Source: Nitrospinaceae bacterium
GTDB lineage: Bacteria > Nitrospinota > Nitrospinia > Nitrospinales > VA-1
Direction: 5' to 3'
Length of the DNA: 64,000 nt
NCBI GenBank assembly: GCA_029261655.1
Contig: JAJDAY010000030.1
Coordinates: 1 to 64,000, forward strand
The notes beneath the pieces were generated by a model that was given only the letters and a program-made list of their open reading frames with translations, was not told the origin of the DNA and did no database searches. How positions within the stretch are numbered: position 1 is the first letter of the stretch; each line of letters opens with the position of its first letter. Shown here piece by piece: positions 8,481 to 17,201 of this stretch. Both the position numbers and the translations under genes were made by a program.

Positions 8481-10037
8481 CTAATGTTTGAAATGGCGGA
8501 TGCCGGTAAAGACCATCGCGATCTTATGCTCGTTTGCGGCCTGGATCACTTCCTCATCCCGGATGGACCCTCCGGGTTGGATGATCGCCGAAACACCGCT
8601 TTTGGCCGCGGCATCGACCGAGTCCCTGAACGGGAAAAACGCGTCCGAAGCCATGACGCTTCCCGGTAACGGTTTTTGCGCTTTGTCAACCGCAAGCCTG
8701 GCGGAGTCCACCCGGCTCATCTGGCCCGCGCCCATCCCGATGGTTTCCTGATTTCGGGCATAAATGATGGCATTGGATTTGACATGTTTGGCAATCACCC
8801 AGGCGAATTTCAAATCCTTCATTTCCTGTTCAGAGGGTTGCTTTTCTGTCACCACTTTCAGTTTGTCGGGATCGTAAGTCACGGTGTCCAGGTCCTGAAG
8901 CAAAAGACCACCGCCGATGCGTTTGAAATCTTTCCTTGCCCCTGACCGGGAAGAATCTGTTGCGGGCATCTCAAGCAAGCGGATATTTTTTTTAGAGGCG
9001 AGCAGTTCAAGGGCTTTTTTGTCGAATCCCGGAGCCACGACCGCTTCCACAAAGTTTTTAAGAATTTCCTTTGCGACCTCTTCTCTTAATGGACGGTTGA
9101 AACTCAGAATGCCTCCGAACGCCGAAGTTGGGTCGGTTTCTCTCGCCTGGATAAATGCCTGCAATTGATCTTCGTTCAAGGCCACGCCCGATGGGTTGGT
9201 GTGCTTGATGATGACTGCGGCGCTGGATTCAAATTCGGTTACCAGTTCCCAGGCGGCGTTCAAATCAAGGAGGTTGTTGAACGAAAGTTCTTTCCCCTGA
9301 AGCTTACGGGCCGAGACGATGTCAGAGGGTGCGGCGGAAGAATGTCTGTACAAGGCGGCTGATTGATGCGGGTTTTCACCGTAGCGCAAGTCCTGTACTT
9401 TTTCGTAAGCCTCTTGAAACACCGGTGGAAAGGGCGACTCCTCCCCGGCCTGATTCGATAGGTATTTTGAAATCATGGCATCGTATCGGGCGGTATGGGT
9501 GAAGGCATCCCGGCTCAGGCGTTTCCGGGTTGTTAACGTGACCCCGCCTTCATTTGCCTGCATTTCCTTTAGAACGGTTGCATAATCTTTTGGGTCAACG
9601 ACCACGGCGACATCGTTAAAATTTTTTGCCGCGGAGCGCACCATCGCAGGACCGCCGATGTCTATATTTTCCACCGCTTCGTCGAAGGTGCAGTCTTTTT
9701 TGGCGATGGTTTTTTCAAATGGATAGAGGTTGACGGCGACCAGATCAATGGTGTCGATGCCGTGCTCCTTCATGGCCTGCATGTGTTCGGTCATGTCCCG
9801 GCGTCCGAGGATGCCGCCATGCACTTTCGGGTGCAGGGTTTTAACGCGGCCATCCATCATTTCAGGAAAGCCCGTGTAGTCGGACACCAGACGGACCGGG
9901 ACGCCGTTTTTCTTCAGCAGTTCGGAGGTGCCGCCGGTGGAAAGGATCTGGACGCCAAGCGCATTCAGTTTTTGCGCAAATTCCAGAACTCCCGTCTTGT
10001 CGGAAACACTGATCAATGCATTTTTAATGGATCTCAT
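8481..10037 (-). CDS. purH: Bifunctional AICAR transformylase / IMP cyclohydrolase
   Basis: Catalyses the last two steps of IMP synthesis in purine biosynthesis. The N-terminal MGS-like cyclohydrolase domain carries STGGTSELL and HPKVHGGILGRRD. The C-terminal transformylase domain carries YGENPHQSAAL, IKHTNPSG, AFGGILSFNR, DAFFPFRDSVD and ends in GIRHFKH, as family members do. It is full length at 518 aa from the ATG at 10037; a TTG codon immediately precedes it. Only 6 bp separate it from a small upstream ORF on the same strand. Confidence 0.96.
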   Translation of the reverse strand: MRSIKNALISVSDKTGVLEFAQKLNALGVQILSTGGTSELLKKNGVPVRLVSDYTGFPEMMDGRVKTLHPKVHGGILGRRDMTEHMQAMKEHGIDTIDLVAVNLYPFEKTIAKKDCTFDEAVENIDIGGPAMVRSAAKNFNDVAVVVDPKDYATVLKEMQANEGGVTLTTRKRLSRDAFTHTARYDAMISKYLSNQAGEESPFPPVFQEAYEKVQDLRYGENPHQSAALYRHSSAAPSDIVSARKLQGKELSFNNLLDLNAAWELVTEFESSAAVIIKHTNPSGVALNEDQLQAFIQARETDPTSAFGGILSFNRPLREEVAKEILKNFVEAVVAPGFDKKALELLASKKNIRLLEMPATDSSRSGARKDFKRIGGGLLLQDLDTVTYDPDKLKVVTEKQPSEQEMKDLKFAWVIAKHVKSNAIIYARNQETIGMGAGQMSRVDSARLAVDKAQKPLPGSVMASDAFFPFRDSVDAAAKSGVSAIIQPGGSIRDEEVIQAANEHKIAMVFTGIRHFKH

Positions 10038-10043
10038 CAAATA

Positions 10044-10223
10044 TCAGATTCTAACGTTTTTCTTTTTAGGTGGGGTTTTACTGATTAAGGAATCGGGGGT
10101 GAGCGCCTGGATAATGCGGATCAACCAGACGGGAAACGATCCGATGGTCTCAAACAGTCCGGGTTCCTTGTGTCGTTGTACCGGTGTGGCGGCCTTTTTC
10201 AGGGGTTGGTTTTCTTCGCTCAT
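10044..10223 (-). CDS. Small hypothetical protein upstream of purH
   Basis: Protein of 59 aa starting MSEENQPLKK, with a hydrophobic centre (GSFPVWLIRIIQAL) and a Lys-rich tail. GAGG stands 6 bp before the ATG at 10223, which supports that start; the frame is open slightly further upstream without a better one. It ends 6 bp before purH and is probably co-transcribed. It could be a peripheral membrane micro-protein. No family recognised. Confidence 0.45.
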   Translation of the reverse strand: MSEENQPLKKAATPVQRHKEPGLFETIGSFPVWLIRIIQALTPDSLISKTPPKKKNVRI

Positions 10224-10440
10224 GGATTGCCTCAAAGGTAAACATAAAGGTCTGGTATTCCACCCGCTCCAAACCCGATTCATTCTATAAGAGTTGCGGA
10301 ATGATACTCTTTTTCGCCCCTATTTAAAATAAAAAAATTGAGCGGCTAAAACTGAGTAATTCGTAAATTCCCAGTTGTTTTGGGTTGGCCTTTTGCAAAA
10401 AATCCGCGCACCGAACCTCTTTCCATTCCCAGAGAGCGAT

Positions 10441-12219
10441 CTATAATTTAATGCAAAGTCCGTGGGTGTATTTCCACTCCACGACCCCCTTGGGATCTAT
10501 CCGGCCAAACTGGATTTTCAGGTTTTCTACACATTGGCCAATCGCTTCCTGGAGAAATTTTTTGTCCGCGTCCGTCCAGGCCATGGGGTTGAGCAACAGC
10601 TGGTCGTGGAAGGATTGGACGATATCCTCGTTGCAGACCTTGTCGTCTTCATTGAAAACTTTTGGAAGAAAGATGAGCTCCAGAAAACTTCTGGCCGCCA
10701 CCTCAAGCAAGGGTTGGCAGGAGATCTCCTTAAAGAGAGAAAACCTTGCAAGCGCGGTTGTCGTCCAGAAAATGAAATCCATTTCGGCTTTATCTTCAGG
10801 AATGTCGCAATCCTCTAAAATCTGTCTCATTGATCTTTCAGTGAGGTTCAGACAATGTTTGGAAAACCGGACCCAGAAAGTCCATCGGAGCAAAAGATTT
10901 TCCGTGTTCTGAATATCCTCAAGAGTTCCAAAATCTCTCGCTTTCAGGGGTTCCCTGGGGTCATTGATTTGTGGAAACCGGTAGACCAGAGCCGCCATCT
11001 GTTCTTTTTCGGCGACCGTAAACAGCAGGTCTAAAAAGGCGCCCTGCTCCTTTAACAAGGCTTCCGCTTTCCACTTCAAACCCAACAGCCGGTGATGCCC
11101 GGCCTGAAAAAGAAACTGCATCCAGGTGCGTTCCAGAAGTCTTTTGCCTTTTTGGGAGTCGCCCTGGGCGGCAATTTCCAGCCCGATGTTAATGTAACCC
11201 AAAATTTTTCCGATAATTTTCTTCCGGTTTTCAAGGTTTGCGGGGTCTTCCCGGTCGGCGACCATGACTTTATTTGCCAGGCACGTGAGCTCCCAGTGAA
11301 TCGCGTCCAGGCGATTCTGGTCCTCTAACATGGCTATAGATTGTCCTAAAAAACTTGCAGAGTCCGCATGGGCTAATAAATACTGGGGCGGGAGCTGATA
11401 AACTTCCGCGTCATTAAAGTTCACAGGATCGGGAACTTTCAGATTCAGAGATTCAGGGTCGAGCTGGCTGTAGATCCCCATCGCTTCTTCCAGGTCTGGA
11501 ATGCCCCGCTCGGAAATACGCGAGTTTCTCCACTGGTAGGCTTTTTCAACCGTGGGAGTCAACGGATACCAAATGACCGCTTCCATGAGGGAATAAAACA
11601 CCGATGGATGGGCGGCCACAAGAAGAGTGAGGAGCTTTTTAACAGGTTCAAAGTTCTGGGTTGTAAAAAAAATATCGTAAATCCCATCGGGCGAATAATG
11701 GGGCAACCCCTCGGTTCCTGCATAGGAATCTGTCATTTCATCCTGTTTGAAAACCTTGATGAGAGCCTGCAACAGCATCACCTTTTGGTCGAACTCTTCG
11801 GTCATGAACCAGTCAAGAATCTTGGGTTCATCACATTTATCCAGAAGATCCACCCAGTCTAAAGCCCGTTTGGGTTGAAACTTGTCGCCAATCCACCATT
11901 CAAGATCAAATATATATTGCAACTGATCTTCGTTTGCCAGAGATAAAAGGGTCATGGCATCTTCTTCTCCTATGACTTTTATCATCTGATAAATCTCTTC
12001 AGGGGGAATCAGGTTGACCACTTCCAGCGCCTGCTCAGAAAGAAGCAGGAGGTTTTGTTTTTGCTCTTCCGGGCATTGCATGACGCAACGTGCCTGTTCC
12101 TCCACAGGCATGGCGGATAATAACTTTTCCACTTCCCTGGGTTTTTGGGAAATCCAGCCCACAGGAAAAGGCAATTGATTGAAGGATATATTTTCGACGG
12201 GTTTATTCGTTGCAGGCAT
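10441..12219 (-). CDS. DUF6178-like protein of unknown function
   Basis: Large, soluble, mostly helical protein of 592 aa without signal peptide or transmembrane segments. The segment from LEWWIGDKF to LDWVDLLDKC (around residues 105-130) recalls the DUF6178 family known mainly from delta-type bacteria; this match is from memory and not checked. Early leucine-rich helices (LLSAMPVEEQARCVM, ALEVVNLIPPEEIYQM) look like repeated alpha-hairpins. The 150-bp upstream gap separates it from pgeF on the same strand. No catalytic motif is visible. Confidence 0.72.
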   Translation of the reverse strand: MPATNKPVENISFNQLPFPVGWISQKPREVEKLLSAMPVEEQARCVMQCPEEQKQNLLLLSEQALEVVNLIPPEEIYQMIKVIGEEDAMTLLSLANEDQLQYIFDLEWWIGDKFQPKRALDWVDLLDKCDEPKILDWFMTEEFDQKVMLLQALIKVFKQDEMTDSYAGTEGLPHYSPDGIYDIFFTTQNFEPVKKLLTLLVAAHPSVFYSLMEAVIWYPLTPTVEKAYQWRNSRISERGIPDLEEAMGIYSQLDPESLNLKVPDPVNFNDAEVYQLPPQYLLAHADSASFLGQSIAMLEDQNRLDAIHWELTCLANKVMVADREDPANLENRKKIIGKILGYINIGLEIAAQGDSQKGKRLLERTWMQFLFQAGHHRLLGLKWKAEALLKEQGAFLDLLFTVAEKEQMAALVYRFPQINDPREPLKARDFGTLEDIQNTENLLLRWTFWVRFSKHCLNLTERSMRQILEDCDIPEDKAEMDFIFWTTTALARFSLFKEISCQPLLEVAARSFLELIFLPKVFNEDDKVCNEDIVQSFHDQLLLNPMAWTDADKKFLQEAIGQCVENLKIQFGRIDPKGVVEWKYTHGLCIKL

Positions 12220-12370
12220 TTAAGCTCATACTTTCATTTTCAACAGATAGCACGGTTGATCGGCCGCAATCGCAAGATGCGCCGACCGCTAAAAACCGGA
12301 TCAGGTATAAAGATTGAAAAAGATTATAGACCCAATAGCCCGTGCATACAACTTTGGGGGAAAAACGGGG

Positions 12371-13147
12371 TCATCGGGGGGAAAGCATGGCCACCGTCAA
12401 CATTCGGCCTGTTGTTCCCTCGCGGCGGTAGGAGAAAAAACGTTCCACCTCGCAGAAAGTGCAAACCCCGGTTTTTGAAATGTTTTCAGGTTCAATTCCG
12501 GCCGTTATGGCATCCTCCCGGTTGGCAGAAAATAAATCGAGCATGAATTTTCCCGACGGCAACGGCTTTATAAGTCCCGCCCGATCGGGATAAAGTTTTT
12601 TGAAGGGTTCAATGCAGTCCGCACCCACCTCATAACAGCACACATCTATGCCCGGCCCCATTTCCGCCAGTATATCCCTGGGGTCGCATCCATAAAGATT
12701 TTGCATGGCCAGGATGGTTTTGGAAATTACTTTCAGCGCCGTGCCTTTTCTTCCCGCATGAATCACTCCGGTCACATGCAGGCGGGGGTCATAAACAACA
12801 ATGGGGATGCAGTCAGCCGTCAAGACCCCGATGGGCCTGCCTGCCAGCCGGGTGACGATCGCATCGGCGGGAGTATCAGCAATCCGGGCTGAGGATGCGG
12901 AAGCGCTTTTCAAATCATAAACCGCGTCTCCGTGAACTTGCCGGACCAGAAATACCTCTTCTTTGTTCATCCCGATGGACTGCAAAAACCATTTTATGTT
13001 TGAACGTGTGGAAGGGTTCCCGGTGGAAAAATCCAATACGCCCGTTGTGCCATCTTTTAGTTCATGGCTTCTGGGACTGAAAGCGTGGGCCAGGCCAGGT
13101 TGGCTTTTTAATGGACTTATTGGGTGCAAATGGGGGGGTGGTTTCAT
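12371..13147 (-). CDS. pgeF: Peptidoglycan editing factor / laccase-domain protein (YfiH, DUF152)
   Basis: Cytoplasmic protein of the YfiH/PgeF family, of 258 aa. Known members remove misincorporated L-Ser from UDP-MurNAc peptides; older annotation calls them polyphenol oxidases. The conserved metal-site residues are all present: His72 in QVHGD, Cys113 in TADCIP and His130 in IHAGRKG. The GPGIDVCCYEVG motif follows. Start ATG at 13147 has a weak ribosome site. It fits a cell-wall theme shared with mtgA and the M23 peptidase nearby. Confidence 0.9.
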   Translation of the reverse strand: MKPPPHLHPISPLKSQPGLAHAFSPRSHELKDGTTGVLDFSTGNPSTRSNIKWFLQSIGMNKEEVFLVRQVHGDAVYDLKSASASSARIADTPADAIVTRLAGRPIGVLTADCIPIVVYDPRLHVTGVIHAGRKGTALKVISKTILAMQNLYGCDPRDILAEMGPGIDVCCYEVGADCIEPFKKLYPDRAGLIKPLPSGKFMLDLFSANREDAITAGIEPENISKTGVCTFCEVERFFSYRREGTTGRMLTVAMLSPR

Positions 13148-13464
13148 GGAAAAGGGTGTTTTTTTTAAATTTTTATTTTATTGTGAAAAAATGGGCATCC
13201 GCCGTTTTCCCGGCCCGTTTTTTTTGAAAATTTGTCAGCGTGCCGACCAGCCAGTATACACGCGGGTTTCAGGAGGGTATGAAAAATCCATAAGAACGGT
13301 AAACGGTTGACCGCCGGGACCGCGCACTGGTTTCATACCGGGGTAGCGTTTTAATGTCAATATTTTCTTGACTTTAGCCCCCTATGGAATAAAATATTTA
13401 TATTATCCTTTGAGCGCTGAAGCAAATGTCTTTTTGGGATTATCAAGGCTAAAAGGAGATCTTG
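13148..13464. other. Intergenic region between pgeF (-) and the H1-like gene (+)
   Basis: This 317-bp divergent gap holds the promoter at 13368-13395 for the + gene and AT-rich DNA next to the pgeF start. Apart from a ribosome site (AAGGAG, 13453-13458) nothing else was recognised; no further coding-like frame stands out. Confidence 0.5.
13368..13395 (+). promoter_or_regulatory. Predicted sigma-70 promoter of the H1-like gene
   Basis: TTGACT (13368-13373), 16 bp, TAAAAT (13390-13395): five of six matches in each box. It lies about 70 bp ahead of the ATG, so the gene forms its own unit together with the terminator downstream. Confidence 0.6.
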
Positions 13465-13713
13465 ATGGCAACCAAGAAAAAAGCAGCAAAGAAAAAAGTA
13501 GCAAAAAGAAAAGTAGCTAAGAAAAAAGTAACGAAGAAAAAAGTGGCTAAGAGAAAACCAGCAAAGAAAAAAGTGGCTAAGAAAAAAGTAGCCAAGAAAA
13601 AAACAGCAAAGAAAAAAGTGGCTAAGAAAAAAGTAGCCAAGAAAAAAACAGCAAAAAGAAAAGTAGCAAAAAAGAAAACCAAGGCGAAAGCAAAAAAAAG
13701 AGCACGCAAATAA
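13465..13713 (+). CDS. Histone H1-like lysine/alanine-rich DNA-binding protein
   Basis: Protein of 82 aa built almost only from Lys, Ala, Val, Thr and Arg, with tandem AKKKV/AKKKT pentapeptides from residue 7 to about 70. It resembles the C-terminal tail of H1 and the bacterial Hc1/AlgP-type proteins. It should bind DNA without sequence specificity and compact the nucleoid. AAGGAG 6 bp before the ATG is a strong ribosome site; a TTG one codon upstream is less likely. Promoter and terminator flank it closely. The repeat DNA is prone to length changes. Confidence 0.85.
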   Translation: MATKKKAAKKKVAKRKVAKKKVTKKKVAKRKPAKKKVAKKKVAKKKTAKKKVAKKKVAKKKTAKRKVAKKKTKAKAKKRARK

Positions 13714-13748
13714 CCGAAAGTTTTCTGTTCAATCACTTAAATTTTAGT

Positions 13749-13781
13749 AACCAATCACAATCCCGAAAATTGGTTTTTTTT
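13749..13781 (+). terminator. Intrinsic terminator after the H1-like gene
   Basis: AACCAAT (13749-13755), 13-nt loop, ATTGGTT (13769-13775) followed by a run of T to 13781. It lies 36 bp after the stop codon and also separates the convergent rlmI-like gene. Confidence 0.7.
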
Positions 13782-13808
13782 GTTTCAGCGCTCAAAAAAC
13801 CTTTACCT

Positions 13809-15035
13809 TCAATGTGTTTCTTTTCCTCCCTCTGAAATAATCAAATAGATCCCTTTCAAATATTCAGCCTCTTTAAATGTGACCGGATGGTCCATCGCAT
13901 GGCCTGTTTTGTCGGTTTCCTTATAATATTTTCCAGCCGATCGTATTCCTGAAAACACTGCGCGGAAAAACTCTTCTGCCGATACCTGTCTTGAACAGGA
14001 TGCCGCAAAAAGGAGTCCGCCTGGGCGTGTCAGTTTCGCTCCAGATTCGGCCAGCCTCTGGTAAGTTGCAAGTGCCTTTGCCTTTTGTTTCTTTTTTACC
14101 GCAAAAGCCGGGGGATCGAGAATGACAATATCAAAGGAAGCTTTTCGATCCCGCAATTGTCTTAAAGCGTGGAAGGCGTCTCCTTCGATCTGTTGAAATT
14201 CGTTTTGCCCCGGTTTAATTGCGGGAAAATTCAATGAAAGATTGTCCCGCGAAGTTTTAAGAGCAAGCGGGCTGGAATCGATTTCCAATACGGATTGGCA
14301 TTTACCTGCCAACGCATACACGGAAAATCCGCCCGTGTAGCTGAAAACATTCAAGACGGATTTATCCCTGGCCAGTGGTCGAATGCGCTGCCGATTTTCC
14401 CTTTGATCTAAAAAAAATCCCGTTTTTTGTCCCTCCAATACATCGACCTCGAAGAACAATCCATTCTCTCTGAAACATACAGCGGAATTGAGCCGGGGAC
14501 CGAACAGGATCTGGCCTTCTCTAAAAGAACTGATCTTCTCGATAGCCGTCCGGCAGTTTCTGCTGAGCCGCAGGACGCATCGCTGGACAGGCAGAGTGCT
14601 CGCCAGCGAATCAAGAAAGTCGGCAAGGTAGGGAACCCACGCCGCCGTGTATAATTTTAATACAGCGGTGTCCTCATATCGGTCGAGAACCATTCCTGGA
14701 AAGCCGTCATTTTCACCATTGAGGACGCGGTAGCCGCTGGTTCCCTGATTATCCAGCGAACTTCTAAGCGTCAGGGCCTTTTGCAGTCGGTCTTCAAAAA
14801 ACCGGGCGTCGATATTTAGAGGCGTTCCCCATTGCAGGATTCGCAACCGAATATCTGAAAATGGATCATAAAATCCGATGGCCAGAAACTTGTTTTTAGA
14901 AGTGTAAATAATACCGAGATCGCCCGGATTCCCCTCTTTTGGAGTTTGTCCCAGTATCTGGTAATCAAACACCCAGGGATGACCTTTTTGTATTTTTGCC
15001 TGCAATGTTTTTGAAACCTGAAACTTGATCATCAT
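13809..15035 (-). CDS. rlmI: Class I SAM-dependent rRNA methyltransferase, RlmI-like
   Basis: Protein of 408 aa with an N-terminal PUA-type RNA-binding region (about residues 5-75, including KGHPWVFDYQI), a central domain with YRVLNGENDGFPGMVLDRY, and a C-terminal Rossmann methyltransferase domain. Motifs include FFLDQRENR, NVFSYTGGFSVYA, the acidic IDSS that follows, and the catalytic-type DPPAF motif with a late SCS segment. The homologue RlmI makes m5C1962 in 23S rRNA. The exact target here is inferred. Two consecutive ATGs at 15035 and 15032 are possible starts. Confidence 0.85.
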   Translation of the reverse strand: MMIKFQVSKTLQAKIQKGHPWVFDYQILGQTPKEGNPGDLGIIYTSKNKFLAIGFYDPFSDIRLRILQWGTPLNIDARFFEDRLQKALTLRSSLDNQGTSGYRVLNGENDGFPGMVLDRYEDTAVLKLYTAAWVPYLADFLDSLASTLPVQRCVLRLSRNCRTAIEKISSFREGQILFGPRLNSAVCFRENGLFFEVDVLEGQKTGFFLDQRENRQRIRPLARDKSVLNVFSYTGGFSVYALAGKCQSVLEIDSSPLALKTSRDNLSLNFPAIKPGQNEFQQIEGDAFHALRQLRDRKASFDIVILDPPAFAVKKKQKAKALATYQRLAESGAKLTRPGGLLFAASCSRQVSAEEFFRAVFSGIRSAGKYYKETDKTGHAMDHPVTFKEAEYLKGIYLIISEGGKETH

Positions 15036-15104
15036 CGGCTGTCTTCAATATCCGGGTGGGAGAAAAGAAATGTGAACTGAAGATGCCTTGTTTCTACAGA
15101 AAAA

Positions 15105-15830
15105 TCAACTGAGCCTGGGGATGCGGACATGGGTCATGCTGTTTAAGATCCTGGCATGCCGGTTCACCACATGGTTTTGCGGGCGGCGAATGGACCACCG
15201 TCTGGGGCTGGGCAGGATAGCGGCCAGCCAGGCCGCCTCAACGGGAGAAAGGGTGGTGACCGAACGGTTGAAATAATAGCGGGATGCGGCTTCACAGCCA
15301 TAGACTCCTTTGCCCCACTCGATGACGTTTAAATAAACTTCGAGAATCCGTTTTTTTGACCAGAGGTTTTCAATCAGAACGGTGAAATAGGATTCCAGGC
15401 CTTTTCTCAAAAAATTACGCCCCTGCCAAAGAAACACATTGCGCGAAGTTTGCATGGATATGGTACTGGCGCCGATGGTTCGTTTGGAGGTGAGGTTGAC
15501 TTTGATGGCGGATTCAATCGCCTGCCAGTCGAATCCGTTGTGCTGGAAAAACTTTTGATCCTCGGCGGTGATGACGGCTTTAATCAGGTGGGGGGAAATG
15601 CGCTCTACGGGGACCCAGTTTTTTATAACTCGGGTGTAACGGTCACTCTTGTCATTTTCTGCCCAGCGAATCCATAAAAGGGGCGTGGTAGAGGGGTTCG
15701 TCACGGCGTAAATGAGGACGGGAACCACCGTGAGGGCCAGAAAAGCTAAACACACATCGAATAGGATTTTGCCCAGCCGAACGCGGATGGTTTTCCTCTG
15801 GGCTTTGGGGGTTTTTTTAACAAACGACAT
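15105..15830 (-). CDS. mtgA: Monofunctional biosynthetic peptidoglycan transglycosylase
   Basis: GT51 glycosyltransferase that polymerises lipid II into glycan strands at the outer face of the inner membrane. One N-terminal transmembrane helix (about residues 25-47) precedes the catalytic EDQKFFQHNGFD motif (Glu90). QTSRNVFLW, KRILEVYLNVIEWG and YGCEAASRYYF follow in family order. Length is 241 aa with no transpeptidase domain, typical of MtgA. It follows the M23 peptidase gene by 68 bp on the same strand, so the two are probably one wall-synthesis/remodelling unit. Confidence 0.94.
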   Translation of the reverse strand: MSFVKKTPKAQRKTIRVRLGKILFDVCLAFLALTVVPVLIYAVTNPSTTPLLWIRWAENDKSDRYTRVIKNWVPVERISPHLIKAVITAEDQKFFQHNGFDWQAIESAIKVNLTSKRTIGASTISMQTSRNVFLWQGRNFLRKGLESYFTVLIENLWSKKRILEVYLNVIEWGKGVYGCEAASRYYFNRSVTTLSPVEAAWLAAILPSPRRWSIRRPQNHVVNRHARILNSMTHVRIPRLS

Positions 15831-15898
15831 TATAAAGATGTGTCCAGAGCCTGCGCCTTTCAGAGTGAAGAGAAAGACACGGTGAGGCTTATGGCAGG

Positions 15899-17086
15899 TC
15901 AGCTATTTTGCAAAACCGAATCGTAAAGATTCACCTTCTTTTGAAAGAGTTCCCGTTCTTCGAGGGCCACCGTATTATAATAAGATTTGATGTGCTTAAA
16001 GTTGAAAGGATTATATACAATTTTTTTCTGGTCGCGACTTTTAATTTCGTAATGCAAGTGCGGGGCGAAGGTCCTTCCGGTATTTCCCGTTTCCGCGATT
16101 TTATCCCCCTGCTTCACATACTGCCCCGGTTTTACCAACACCCGGCTCAGATGCAGGTACAGGGTTTTAACCCCTTCTCTGGGATGGTCCAGTTCCACGC
16201 AATACCCATTGGTACGGACGTTCCAGTTCGTGCGCAGAACTTTCGCCTCGAAACTGGCATGAACCGGAGTGCCGATGGGGGTTTTGAAATCGGTGCCTTT
16301 ATGTCCCACCGGGCCTTTTCTGAAATCTCCAGGAAGGGAAGTGATCTCCTGATAGTTTTTTACCGGGGCAAACTTATCAACCACTCTTTTGGCAATTTCC
16401 CGGCCCTCAGCGTCGAAATAAGAACCCCATTTCGTATTCTCGCCATTGAAGTAATTTGCCTCATACACTTCATTAAATAGTTGACTGTTGTACACTACTT
16501 TTAATATCCGAAACCGGGTTTTTCCGGGAACCATTTCATAGGCGATATCAAGGGAATCGCCCTTTCTCATGCTCTTATTGATATCAAATTTCCAGGAGAG
16601 CAATCGGCTCAAATAGGCGGACATCGTCAGGCATCCCTGCTCTTTGGTCATGGCGCGGCAGACGCTGTGAGTCAGGGAATTGCGAATTTTTAAATGCAGG
16701 GTCAACAATTCCTCGCCATTTTCAGCTGAGGGAACCGTATAGGAAACCGGGGTGGCCTGCAATTGGGAAGAAACGTCCTCGGTTATTTTTTCTGAATCTG
16801 TCTCAGTCGACGTGGCCTCGGAAATGGCGGTCACGGCCTGAACGGGCGTATCCTCCTGACCAGGGCTTTGGACGCTGTCGGTTTCCTGGGAAATTTCCGT
16901 CGCCTCGGCCTCCGCGACCTCGATGCTCCAGTTTTCAGGAGCCAGAGTCAGGTCGGGATTGAGCGGGGATTGCAGTAAATAGACATTGAGGCTCAAGGAA
17001 GCAATGAGAAGGAAATTGAATAGAACTTTTCCTTTAGACCGTTTTTTCGGGGACAGCTTGTCTTGCAGATAAGGCGGAATGGCCAT
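15899..17086 (-). CDS. M23 family (LytM) metallopeptidase, membrane-anchored
   Basis: Endopeptidase-type protein of 395 aa. An N-terminal transmembrane anchor (about residues 21-38) is followed by a 90-residue Thr/Glu/Ser-rich linker. The C-terminal LytM domain has the zinc motifs HKGTD (His262, Asp266) and HLHYE (His343, His345). Complete ligands suggest an active peptidoglycan endopeptidase rather than a degenerate activator. Between linker and catalytic domain there is an N-terminal cap region similar to that of OapA/MepM-like proteins. Neighbour of mtgA. Confidence 0.9.
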   Translation of the reverse strand: MAIPPYLQDKLSPKKRSKGKVLFNFLLIASLSLNVYLLQSPLNPDLTLAPENWSIEVAEAEATEISQETDSVQSPGQEDTPVQAVTAISEATSTETDSEKITEDVSSQLQATPVSYTVPSAENGEELLTLHLKIRNSLTHSVCRAMTKEQGCLTMSAYLSRLLSWKFDINKSMRKGDSLDIAYEMVPGKTRFRILKVVYNSQLFNEVYEANYFNGENTKWGSYFDAEGREIAKRVVDKFAPVKNYQEITSLPGDFRKGPVGHKGTDFKTPIGTPVHASFEAKVLRTNWNVRTNGYCVELDHPREGVKTLYLHLSRVLVKPGQYVKQGDKIAETGNTGRTFAPHLHYEIKSRDQKKIVYNPFNFKHIKSYYNTVALEERELFQKKVNLYDSVLQNS

Positions 17087-17201
17087 TTTTTTGTCCTTTT
17101 CCTTGTTCAGTTCCGGTTTTCATACTAATATCCTATCCACTCATTATTGCAGATTCAGCCCGTCAGCACAACCCGTTCTTTTTGATTTTGTGGGAGTTAT
17201 G

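Noticed and set aside
13480..13690. Regular short repeats resembling a repeat array
   Set aside because: They are in-frame codon repeats of the lysine-rich protein, with no unique spacers, so not a CRISPR array.
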